Of a stretch of DNA of 64,000 nucleotides, positions 49,101 through 57,000 are shown in pieces (positions within the stretch are counted from its first letter, which is position 1; each line of letters opens with the position of its first letter). The stretch is from the NCBI GenBank assembly GCA_022605955.1, contig JAKCOZ010000021.1:9778501-9842500 (forward strand), given 5' to 3'. The translations under genes and the position numbers were made by a program. The notes under the pieces were generated by a model, which worked only from the letters and a program-made list of their open reading frames with translations, was not told the origin of the DNA and did no database searches. The DNA is from Rallus limicola. Taxonomy: Eukaryota; Chordata; Aves; Gruiformes; Rallidae.

Positions 49101-51062
49101 CGTGACCCTGTGAAAACCATGAGCATTGCCTTCCCTAGCTGACGTGTACGACAGTAAGATAACATTGGATCTGGGAAAGTAACAGGGGCTTGGTACAGAG
49201 GGAGACGAGCAATATATGCTCTTCAGGATGAGGCTGGTTGAGAAAAATATGAAAGCTTTTCTGATGTTCTTCCTCTTGGGAATTGGTGAGCCATGTCACA
49301 ATAAATGCAATAGGATTACTAATGAGATTCCCAGAATTTCTCAGCTTTGGCTGGGAGAAGAATATTGTGAGAAAAATCAGATTCTTGTGTTTGTGCAAAC
49401 CAGAAAGCATACAATAACTACCAGATTTTATGCAAGCTTCAAAATGATGTCTTAATGTGACTGGGTTCTGAGGGCAGGCAAACACTTATTTTGGTTCTTT
49501 CTTTAGTCTCCTCCAGCCTGAAAATCTCTGGTCATCTCCCTCAGTGTATGAAATATATAGGACATCACCAGTGTGAAGGGTTGTATAGCTGCTGTATTAT
49601 TCTGCTGTGGAATAGTGTTGAGAAGTACAATACTGTCGCAGTACAATCACTTCAGAAGAGGACTTTTTTACACTTCCAAAAAAAGACCCTCTTGCTTGAC
49701 CGTTCAATGGTTTCCATTGTATGGTATCTCTGTACTGAGTTTTGGGGAAGATTTGACCAGAAAACAAAACAAAAGAAAAGAAACAGCATTAGAAATGTGA
49801 GAACTTGTCTCTAGAGGACCATCATTTATCCACACTGAGATTCACCAACTTTTACTAAATCATGTCTCTTAAACGATGGTATCAGAAAGGTCTTCAGCTG
49901 TCAGTCCTGAGGAAGTTCCATGCAGCCAAGGAGCTAAAAAGAAAGCTCTAAAATAGTTCTGCCTTTGGTCACTAGGTGAATGTTTGACAGAAAATGAGGT
50001 GTTGTGTGTCACAAGATTTCTATGCATTCAGCCGTCCTTTGAGGTGGAAAACTACACAAAACACCTATAGCTGCGTGTTTTGCTTATGTTCCAGAATGAC
50101 CCTTCAGTGAATTAAAATATAAGCTGAAATATTTAAATTTTCAGGTTTTAGAAATTTGTGGTTAAATGGGTCATGAAAGCTTTTGAAGAACATCTTAGAA
50201 CAGAGTACTGATAGAGACCCTGCCACGACTGCATGTACGTGATTGATTAAGCTCAGTGCCTGCGAGATAGGAGCTCATGCACACATACCTTGTAAATGGG
50301 TTGAATTTCTTAATACTCTGTTTGTCATCTTGTTACGAATAACATCCTTTGCATGCTCTATTCTAGTCCCATCAATCAAAACAGAGCCCATTGATGACTA
50401 CGATCCAACCCTACTCTGCAATACAGTCCACAGCAGCCTGGGAACAGTAACACAGCCGTACTATTCACAGCACACAATGGTCACCGAGTCCCCTTCCTGT
50501 CTTGTGGCCACTATGGCTCCTTGCCAGCAACTGCGCTCAGGCCTTTCTTCTCCTGAATCTCGATACCACCAGCAGAATCCGGCCGCTGTAATATACCAAA
50601 GAAGCAAGAGCCTCAGCCCAAGCCAGCTGAGCTACCAGCAGTCCAATTTGATGGCCACACCAGTCGCTATTTCAGATGCCCACAGGTCTGTGCTGGTGCA
50701 CACTGGTTCTCCAGGCCAGACTTCAGCGGTGCTCCACCACTCCCCAGGCAACCAGCAGTCCTCTCCAGTGATTCACTATTCTCCAACCAACCAGCAGCTG
50801 AGGTGTGGAAGTCACCAGGAATTTCAGCACATCATGTGCTGTGAAAATTTCACGTCCAACGTTGCAAGATCCAGCCAGCCCCAGGTCAGTCAAGCACAAA
50901 GGTTAAGTCCAAGTTCATATCCTACAGTGATCCAGCAGCAGACAGCCTCAGGCCAGCGAGCAGCAAAAAATGGACCGCCGGTTAGCGACCAGAAAGAAGT
51001 GTTACCAGCTGGAGTCACTATTAAACAGGAGCAGAATCTGGACCAGGCATATCTGGATGACG
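6108..51062 (+). CDS. NFATC2: NFATC2 gene, coding exons 2-9 (partial gene; first and last exons outside window)
   Basis: NFATC2 is a calcium/calcineurin-regulated transcription factor. It waits phosphorylated in the cytoplasm, is dephosphorylated by calcineurin, enters the nucleus and binds GGAAA sites, often with AP-1. Eight exons are visible: 6108-7134, 8460-8628, 21745-21947, 23970-24142, 33916-34056, 47714-47769, 48688-48814 and 50367-51062. They sum to 2592 nt and give 863 whole codons plus one split codon at each end, with no stop or frameshift. That fits the roughly 925-residue vertebrate protein once a short first exon and a short last exon are added. Domain order is PxIxIT calcineurin site, serine-rich region, SP repeats, nuclear localisation signal, Rel-homology domain, IPT domain and C-terminal activation region. 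The paralogues NFATC1, NFATC3 and NFATC4 are less likely, because the C-terminal exon and the regulatory exon match NFATC2 specifically. Exon numbers assume the human gene structure. Confidence 0.97.
7544..7595 (-). mobile_element. possible ancient CR1-type LINE remnant
   Basis: CTGGGTCAGACCAAGCGTTC and the following CAGCCAGCCCCAAG resemble the widespread amniote CR1 3'-end word CTGGGTCAGACCAAAGGTCC. The match is short and diverged, so this is tentative. Confidence 0.4.
8143..8246 (+). repeat. AT-rich interspersed direct repeats
   Basis: The 14-mer ATATTTCTATTTAA occurs exactly at 8151-8164 and 8167-8180, with a variant at 8219-8230. The 13-mer AAATGGAAATATT occurs exactly at 8143-8155 and 8234-8246. 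Together they form a degenerate AT-rich repeat block. AAATGGAAATAT contains a GGAAA core, the NFAT half-site, but that word is common by chance. Confidence 0.75.
8460..8628 (+). CDS. NFATC2: NFATC2 exon 3: start of Rel-homology DNA-binding domain
   Basis: This 169-nt exon starts after TCTGCCCAG and completes the serine codon split from exon 2. It ends in phase 0 at CAG|GTAAGG, a strong donor. It encodes the linker [16 protein letters not shown] and the beginning of the Rel-homology region, including [12 protein letters not shown]. The DNA-recognition loop [11 protein letters not shown] (8557-8589) is intact; in NFAT structures its arginine, tyrosine and glutamate residues contact the GGAAA core. 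The encoded segment is almost identical to mammalian NFATC2. The linker before LPPLEW is about one residue shorter than I recall for the human protein. Confidence 0.97.
8629..21744 (+). other. NFATC2 intron 3
   Basis: A GT-AG intron of about 13.1 kb between the first two Rel-homology exons. I see no exon, RNA gene or clear transposon in it. Open frames are short and mutually overlapping. The 15700-15980 stretch has more CpG than its surroundings (for example CTGCCGGCCGGGCACGG near 15830) and may be regulatory, but nothing specific is identified. A pyrimidine-rich minus-strand frame at 20572-20910 looks like simple compositional bias. Confidence 0.85.
21745..21947 (+). CDS. NFATC2: NFATC2 exon 4: Rel-homology domain, central part
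   Basis: This 203-nt exon follows a TTGTCAG acceptor and ends AC|GTAAGT, splitting a threonine codon. It encodes [20 protein letters not shown] onwards through [20 protein letters not shown] to [11 protein letters not shown], part of the N-terminal Rel-homology fold that grips DNA. I see only conservative differences from the mammalian protein (for example Ile for Val in the KIIG segment and Lys for Arg in NNMKAT). The acceptor is separated from exon 3 by an intron of about 13.1 kb. Skipping this exon would break the frame because 203 is not a multiple of three. Confidence 0.97.
21948..23969 (+). other. NFATC2 intron 4
   Basis: A 2022-bp GT-AG intron. The donor is strong (GTAAGT). The acceptor region is atypical: a GT dinucleotide run immediately precedes TTTGGCAG. 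No other feature is supported. Confidence 0.9.
23950..23962 (+). repeat. (GT)n run at the exon 5 3' splice site
   Basis: About six GT units lie directly upstream of the exon 5 acceptor, taking the place of a continuous polypyrimidine tract. UG repeats at such positions are known binding sites for TDP-43 and CELF proteins in other genes (CFTR exon 9 is the classic case). A regulatory role here is inference. Confidence 0.7.
23970..24142 (+). CDS. NFATC2: NFATC2 exon 5: end of the N-terminal Rel-homology domain
   Basis: This 173-nt exon starts after GTTTGGCAG, completes the Thr codon from exon 4, and ends GAATGCT|GTAAGT, leaving one base of a serine codon. It encodes [20 protein letters not shown] and then [20 protein letters not shown] to SNPIEC, the last strands of the DNA-binding half of the Rel-homology region. 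In NFAT/AP-1 complexes this half also carries Fos/Jun contacts. The 3' splice site is unusual: the bases just before GGCAG form a GT repeat instead of a polypyrimidine tract. Exon loss would shift the frame. Confidence 0.97.
24143..33915 (+). other. NFATC2 intron 5
   Basis: A 9.8-kb GT-AG intron separating the two halves of the Rel-homology region. No exon or RNA gene is recognised. A short CR1-like word at about 30838-30870 is the only possible mobile-element trace I can point to. Confidence 0.85.
30838..30870 (+). mobile_element. possible ancient CR1-type LINE remnant
   Basis: GTATAGGCTAGATGGACCTT then TCCATGCC resembles the plus-sense 3'-end word of old amniote CR1 copies (GGCTAGATGGACCTTTGGTC). 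It is very short, so weakly supported. Confidence 0.3.
33916..34056 (+). CDS. NFATC2: NFATC2 exon 6: start of IPT/TIG domain
   Basis: This 141-nt exon follows TTTGTCCACAG and ends CATCAG|GTAAGG. It completes a serine codon and encodes [20 protein letters not shown], then [20 protein letters not shown] and FTEKTS, with the final G starting the next codon. This is the linker to, and first strands of, the C-terminal Rel-homology subdomain (IPT/TIG immunoglobulin-like fold), which supports dimerisation and some DNA backbone contact. The length is a multiple of three, so skipping it would keep the frame while removing the start of the IPT domain. Confidence 0.97.
36525..36529 (+). repeat. target-site duplication, left copy
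   Basis: TGAGC sits directly before the LTR's first TG and is identical to the five bases after its terminal CA. Confidence 0.85.
36530..37120 (+). mobile_element. solo LTR of an avian endogenous retrovirus (ERVL-like)
   Basis: This 591-bp element begins TGTCCTGGTTTCAG and ends GTGAAACCACGACA, giving near-perfect terminal inverted repeats (11 of 12 bases) with TG...CA ends. It is flanked by the 5-bp direct repeat TGAGC, the target-site duplication. The opening words (TGTCCTGGTTTC, then AGAGTTAATTTCATTTGTAG) match a LTR type abundant in neoavian genomes. No internal viral sequence and no second LTR is present, so it is a solo LTR left by LTR-LTR recombination. Inside are a possible TATA-like GGATAAAG near 36719, a CpG-rich repeat block (36749-36835) and a long pyrimidine-rich stretch near the 3' part. 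It most likely lies in the same sense as NFATC2. The family name is my inference and has not been searched. Confidence 0.88.
36749..36835 (+). repeat. CpG-rich short repeats inside the LTR
   Basis: CCGGGACGCGAG occurs twice about 15 bases apart, and GGTTCCGGGACG occurs at both ends of the block. The block is densely CpG for an intronic position, unlike the AT-leaning sequence around it. Confidence 0.75.
37121..37125 (+). repeat. target-site duplication, right copy
   Basis: TGAGC follows the LTR's terminal CA. The identity of both copies argues for a clean insertion and later recombination to a solo LTR. Confidence 0.85.
42179..42199 (+). repeat. short AC-rich microsatellite
   Basis: About five AC units, an AA interruption, then ACACAC and GTATAAT. 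Too short to be more than a simple repeat. Confidence 0.7.
47714..47769 (+). CDS. NFATC2: NFATC2 exon 7: short IPT-domain exon
   Basis: This 56-nt exon lies between TTCTTCTAG and GTAAGTATG. It completes an Asp codon and encodes [18 protein letters not shown], 18 residues that match the vertebrate family nearly exactly. It forms a strand pair inside the IPT domain and ends in phase 0. It is too short to stand out as an open frame, and was placed by matching the expected protein and the splice phases on both sides. An 11-base A run (47670-47680) lies about 33 bases upstream of the acceptor. Confidence 0.96.
47770..48687 (+). other. NFATC2 intron 7
   Basis: A 918-bp intron with a GTAAGT donor and a TTGTTGCAG acceptor. 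Nothing else is recognised. Confidence 0.92.
48688..48814 (+). CDS. NFATC2: NFATC2 exon 8: end of IPT domain and basic KRKR segment
   Basis: This 127-nt exon starts in phase 0 after TTGTTGCAG and ends CCCAG|GTAATT. It encodes [20 protein letters not shown], then [16 protein letters not shown] and HFTYHP. The first residue is serine where mammalian NFATC2 has asparagine. The basic KRKR run (48772-48783) corresponds to the second nuclear localisation signal at the end of the Rel-homology region. HFTYHP closes the IPT fold before the variable C-terminal region. Confidence 0.97.
48815..50366 (+). other. NFATC2 intron 8
   Basis: A 1552-bp intron (GTAATT donor, ATTCTAG acceptor). It is AT-leaning, with no gene or repeat recognised. 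Confidence 0.92.
50367..51062 (+). CDS. NFATC2: NFATC2 exon 9: C-terminal transactivation region
   Basis: This 696-nt exon follows TATTCTAG and ends GATGACG|GTAAGC. It encodes the glutamine-, serine- and proline-rich C-terminal activation region. It begins [16 protein letters not shown], continues through [46 protein letters not shown] and SHQEFQHIM, and ends [19 protein letters not shown] then AYLDD. Two SUMO consensus sites are visible: IKTE at 50375-50386 and IKQE at 51020-51031. In mammals both positions are reported SUMO acceptors affecting nuclear retention. The final codon is split with an exon beyond the window, where family isoforms use alternative C-termini. If the donor is not used, the frame continues into the intron and stops at 51209-51211. 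Confidence 0.97.
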
Positions 51063-54000
51063 GTAAGCACCGCTCTCCTCTGGTGTGGGTTGGTTTGTTG
51101 GATAGAGGGAGGGAGGGAGGAAGTTCAGGACTTTTAAATCCCACCTGTTCCTCTGTGCAAAACCAACGTGTGGATGTTTGCTGTTTGCTGGTGCTGCGTT
51201 TTGGTCTTTGATCAGCTGCATTCTTGGTAGATAGCAATGCACTTTGGCAACCGAGCAGAAAGCCTGGTGTTTGCAGAGCTCCTCCAGTCCCCTGCAGTGA
51301 GCTGTCAGGTTTCAAGCTGGTGCCATTTTATTTCCATTTGCCACAGGTTAGTTTGGGAAGTGGAGAAACTGAAACAAAATGCAATTTAAAATTATTATTT
51401 TTTTATTATTCATATCAGGGCAAAGTCCACTTCGTGAAATGCTTTTGTACAGTTTGTACCAATTAAAAAAAAAGCCCATTGAAGAGTCTATCAAGGCCTG
51501 TAATGAATGGGGCAGTGCTGCAGGCAAAACTAGTGCAGATGTTCTAGATGAACAGTAGGACATTGATAAGTACAACAATGCTGTTCCTTTGTTGCAAGAG
51601 CAGCAGATTTAGCCTTTAGGAATGAATATATGGTAGAGTAAAGCTGTCTTTGAACATATCCTGCTTATTCTTAGGTAGGCAGCTATTGGCAATCTGGCTG
51701 CTTGGTTCATTTATTAAAGTATGTTCCTCGTGAGAGGAAATTATTGCAAAGTTAAGGGTGCAGCTGGGTGCTGCAATCGTAAAGGGCAGTAGCAGAACTG
51801 ACATTGATTTGAGAGTGAGGTTGCTGGATCTATTGCTGCCAACATGGTATATGGGTGAATTGCAGAGCCTGGTTTCACATACTCTTGCTGCTGCCATCCT
51901 CTCAGTCCAGGCTACTGCATGCCCGGTGTGATCTTGTGAATGTGCTTTCTAAGCACCCATTAGTTTGGGATTTTCCCACTGTTACTCACCTTGAGTTGGG
52001 AAATTGTGGCCATGAAAGTTTAATTTCTTCAGCTGGGGTGCTGAGTGCTTGGTGGCTCTATCGTGTCTGGCCTTCACTGCTGCTCTCGTGGGCAGAGCAG
52101 AACTTGGATGTTTTTTCTCTGTCAATCTGTGTTTGAAGTGTAGTTGATGTAGCTTTGGTGCTATCACAGTAAGATCTGGAGAGTTTTTACTGGTCCCCTT
52201 GCCTGAAGAGGAGTGTTGGATTGGATTTTAGCAGAGAATTTGATTGAGGAGATTTGCTGAATCTGCAAGAAAATAGCTAAGTAAAGTCTGCTTCCTGTTC
52301 AGGGCATGGGCATGGTCACAAAGAAAGGAGATCTTCCTGCCAGGGAAAGTGAACACTGTGCTTTAAGATCCTTCTGATGTCAGGAGCTGAGAGATTCTGC
52401 TGTGTTTCTGAAAATGCTTGGTACAAACCTTGTAAAAGAAACAACAGTGAATGAATCTCAAAGTGAAAGCAGCAAATGTCAGAGTCGAGCCAAAGGCCAC
52501 TTAGAGGAACTCCCACATGGACTGTGAAATTATGTCACTGGGTTTTGAATCAGGCCAGTAGCACCTAACTGCAGCCTAGCTCACATGGGACGTGCTTGAC
52601 CTGTGTGCTCAGAGGAGCCATTAGGCAGAGCAGCAAGTTAATAATGACCTCCCGGGCTTCTGCCTCGCTGCCTGGGCCATCCTGTAGTGATTCCAGCTCA
52701 GGATGAATTTATCAATTATGCCACCCAGGCCAGGCGAGATGGGGCACATGCAGTCTCTTTACTGACCTCAGTGAGTTTACATTAGTTACAAGTGTGTCTT
52801 GGAGAATGGTGATTTACTTTAGGACTTTGCATAATATTTCATTCTGAAATGGTCAGGACTTCAATTGAAAAGCCACTTTGTTTGCTGCTGGGGAAAAGTG
52901 ACTCAGAACATAACAAAAGCCATATTTTTCCTAACTAGAAAGTTTATTTTTGTTCTTTATAGTATTAAAAGAAAGCAAACCCAAAGGATTATGGAGGCTT
53001 TACCCTCAAATCCCTTTTATCCAGAAAGCTCTTCTGAGATAAAATGAGCTGTTAGGTCTTGCTGTGATTTCTCAGGGATAGATACCAAGATGATGGTTCC
53101 TCAGCCAGGCCTGGCATGAGTGTGCTGCACTGCCAGCAATGCCCAGACTCTTAGGCAATCACTGTTTCAGTGTCTTGCACTTCCCTTTGCTCTTTCTCCC
53201 TCTCCCCATCTTCCTCCTCTCTCTTCTTTGTTCTTCTTTCTCTATTGCTGCTGACGATCCAGCTTCTTTCCCCCAGTTGTGACCTCCTTTCGTCAACTCT
53301 TGTCCTCTGCCTTCATGGTTAATGGGCAGGCTTGGTGTTCTAGACTACTTCTATTCTGAGCTTTGCCACGATCTTCTTGTGTGACCTGGGTTGGTTCCTC
53401 ATTCCTGAAACTGTTGCCTCTCTGGGTGGGTATGCTGTCCCAGGCTTTGAGCTCTCCTGGAAGTCACCAGAGAAAAACGTTTTATGGCTAAAACCATTTC
53501 TCTTTACTTCTTCCTGCTGCCTCTGCTGGCAGGACCTTACATCATTTTCTTATCTTCCCTGCTGTAAAAAAATGCATCCTTCTTCCTGAGACCACGGTTT
53601 GTTCTTTGCTCAGAGCCTTCACTGCTCCACAGGGCACTTTAATAACGGGGATCTAGCACACTTAACCTGGCTTTACCTGCCACCTTGTGAAGATAAGAGC
53701 TGGTTCCACCTCCACAGGAGAATTACAGTCGAATGTGTGACCACAGCTCACAATGCTGTAAGCTCTCAAGGTCAAATAGCACCAGCAGTGTAGCCAAAAG
53801 AGTATGGACCTTCGGGCAGGTGATGGCAAGTATTTACTTGTCTTCTCATGTGGGTTTTGTCATGCATGAAGACTTCCTTATGATGTAGCTGCACAACTGC
53901 AGTAGAGTGGAGTGGAGTAGCAGTATTAAACACCAGCTGGCTTCCTTAATGGTAGCTTTGGCATGTCTATAGCTCATCTCTGACCATCCTGCAGATGTAG

Positions 54001-57000
54001 AGATCTGCCATGTGCTATCTTGGAAGGAGACATTTGCCCCAGTTCTCCTGCTCCTGGTGCTACCTTAGAGCAAGAGGTGTCCAGCCCATGCAGTCCATTC
54101 CCAACTCGCCTTCCAACTTCTCAGCTTTCCCCTCCCAAAACAAACTATGAAATCCATGGTGACTGGAAGGATGGCTCTAGCTGTCAAGTTGTATAGTTTG
54201 GATTTGGAAATGCAGCCATCTGGGAGACTGATGCAGGCTGGACGCCACCACACCTCTGTGTACCTTCATATGCATATTCCACCACATATTCCCATATTTC
54301 TCTGTCAGAAAAAAAATCCATAACTTGTTGATATCATGTAGTGCAAAGGCAAATCCCCAGAGGAAAGGACTGTTCATGGAAAATTGGCAGAGGCACCTTT
54401 GTTACCCACCTCTGCCTCAGATTCACTGCTGTTGGGGATGGCATGAAGATCAGCTGTGGTGAGGAGATCCTTTGGAACCCATCCCATGTCCAGGGTGATG
54501 CTGGCAAGCAGCGGTTAGCTTCAAACACAGGTGAAAGCCATAGGGTGAGAGAGTGCTCAGCATGTTTCAGCCAAGGCCTCCTCTGAATACTGTTCATAAC
54601 CAAAGCCACCAACAATGGTAAAAGTTACACAAACCACCACAGAAGTATGTTGCCAAATAGAACTTATTTCTTCCAGGACCATCAAAGCAATCAGATGAGC
54701 TATTTAAAGCACAGACCCAGTTACAAATTAATTATTTCAGCACTATTCTGGTGGAGCAGGACCAGGAGAGAGGGGAGCCAGGGCTTGGGGCGTGTTTTGT
54801 GCCTGGGCTGGCCATGCTGTGCCTAAGAGCCAGAGGTTTCCTGTGTAGCCCTGGGGAAGCCACTCAGCTGCTGAGTGCCGCAGCTCCCCATCTGTGACAC
54901 AGAGACAGGAGGATCATGTGACAGGGCTGGGAGGATAAATGCATCACAGACTCTAAAGCACTCTGCTGCTACATGTTCTAGAAGTGCTTTGTAGAGATTG
55001 AGTGTCAAGTATGGTGTTAGGCTCTGTCCATGTACAAATAATGGATGTGTAGCTCTTGTCTTGAATGTTATCAACTTGCCTGCCTTAGATTTAGTCCTTC
55101 TGGTCGCTTCGGCTGTCATGTAGTGTGCTTTTTACTTTATAAAGAAAAACGCTCGTCATTATTCAAATGGCAACTATCTAACCACATCTGACACTCCGAG
55201 CTGTCTGCTTGACACAGCAGCTCTAAATTATTTTTGGTGCACCAGTAATCTTTAATGGGGAGGAGAAAAGCCAGGCAGATGCTCGTGTAGTGGTTTATCA
55301 GACTGCAGATCAGCAGAGATGCTTTATAGAGAACTCACGTATTTCACAGAAAATCCAGGCGCAGCAGATACCTCTGCAGCGAGCGGACCCGCGGACATGC
55401 GGCGGGTGCAGTAAAGCACCCGGCACTTTCCATCACCTTCTCTACCAGCGATGTGTTAATTTATGCAGCTTTGCTCCCCACTGCCCCAGCCATGGGGCTC
55501 ATCCAGGACCATCTGGAGCTTGTTCTGTCCCTACATTTTGTCCTTGTGTTCTTTCATCTGACCACTAGAAATTCTGCAGTCTGTCCCCACGGTGGCATGA
55601 AATGAAATTCAAACCCCTTCTTCCCTCCCTGCTCAGGAAGAATCTTTTCTGACTGGCACTTTCCTCCTGAGGTCAGTAGCTGGTTGAGAGGAGCCTGAGC
55701 AGGGTGTATGTACCTCCAGGAAACCCTGGGTCTCCTGGGGACCCAAGAAACAACACTATACTGTGAGCTCTGAGCAGGCTCAGTGTGGGACTGAGCTCCC
55801 CGTGCCTTCGGGCACACATAGCTCACTCCACACCCACTCTGGTCCTGTGGCTCCTTGGGGAGATGGTAAGGGAGAGGAGATGGTCAGTGCAGCCAGGGGG
55901 AAGGCAGGACACAGGACCCCCCCCTTCCAGCTGGCGATGTCCTTGGGGCTTTGCTGGGGTGCTAGCACGTTGTGAGCATCCTGCTCACCCTTGCAGCCCC
56001 TGCACGGCGGATGGAGGAGGGGGTGGCATGAAGCCAGCCCTGTCAGCTTGCTGCCAGACGGGGCTTTCCCTGTGCAGGGAAGACAGCTGTAAGCCTGCAG
56101 CACATCAGAGCCGTGCTCACGGGGACCAGGGCTCCGACCTCCTGCCCAGCTGGAGAGAAGCCGCTTTTCTCTCTTACCACTCTGTGGATTCCATGCCCAG
56201 AAAGCAGAGACGGCCACGGCTTCAGGAGCATGTTTGAGTCTGGTTTGTTGTTGTTATCCTGTGTCTGTGCACAGAGCAAAACAGCGATATGGGGCATAGG
56301 GGGAAACATTTGCTTCCTGGCATTTTAGGCAGGAGCGAATTTGAATGTTGAAAATGGGCTGCGGTGCAGTTAGTGCAACAATTCACATCAAAAAAAGCCA
56401 CGCTCTGTTTTTAATTAGAACTACTTTTCATAGAAGGTGTGGTCATTTCTGCTCAGGCAGAGTTTGACTAAGAGTGAAGTGTGTACATTCTCCAAAGCAT
56501 TTGCTCGAACACTCTAGCAAATCTGGGTGTTCATCAGCCTTGTTCTTTTAGCTCTGACTCACTTTATTCCAGATACTCTCTTTTCTGCTGGGACCCGTGG
56601 CACTCTGTGGATACACTGCATGCTTTGTTTTGGGATCACTGCTCTTGTGGATTCATGTTGCATTAGGATCTAAGCACCAGAGTCTTGCTTTTCTGGAGGC
56701 AATGCCAAAAGAGAAGAAAAAGGTGGTTCTGCTCCCAAAAACGTGTAGTCTGTGGGCAGGGAGCAGAAAGGACAGTCTTGTCAGGAGGAAAGTCTTCTGG
56801 GTTGTGTCTGTATTTACCTTCCCTGCACCTCAGATTACCATTATTAAATAGTATCTGGTTATCCTTCCCTCCAGTACAGTAAAGCATTTAAGTCATGGAG
56901 TATCAGGAAAAAACCCTGTGCACCTGAATAAGAACTAGTATTTGCCGTGATATGGCAGGCTGGCATCTGATGTTCTTCTTCACCTCTAGAAACAATTTGC

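Noticed and set aside
50243..50366. ATG at 50243 as the start of a separate 322-residue protein
   Set aside because: Homology to NFATC2 starts only after the acceptor at 50366. The upstream residues are translated intron.
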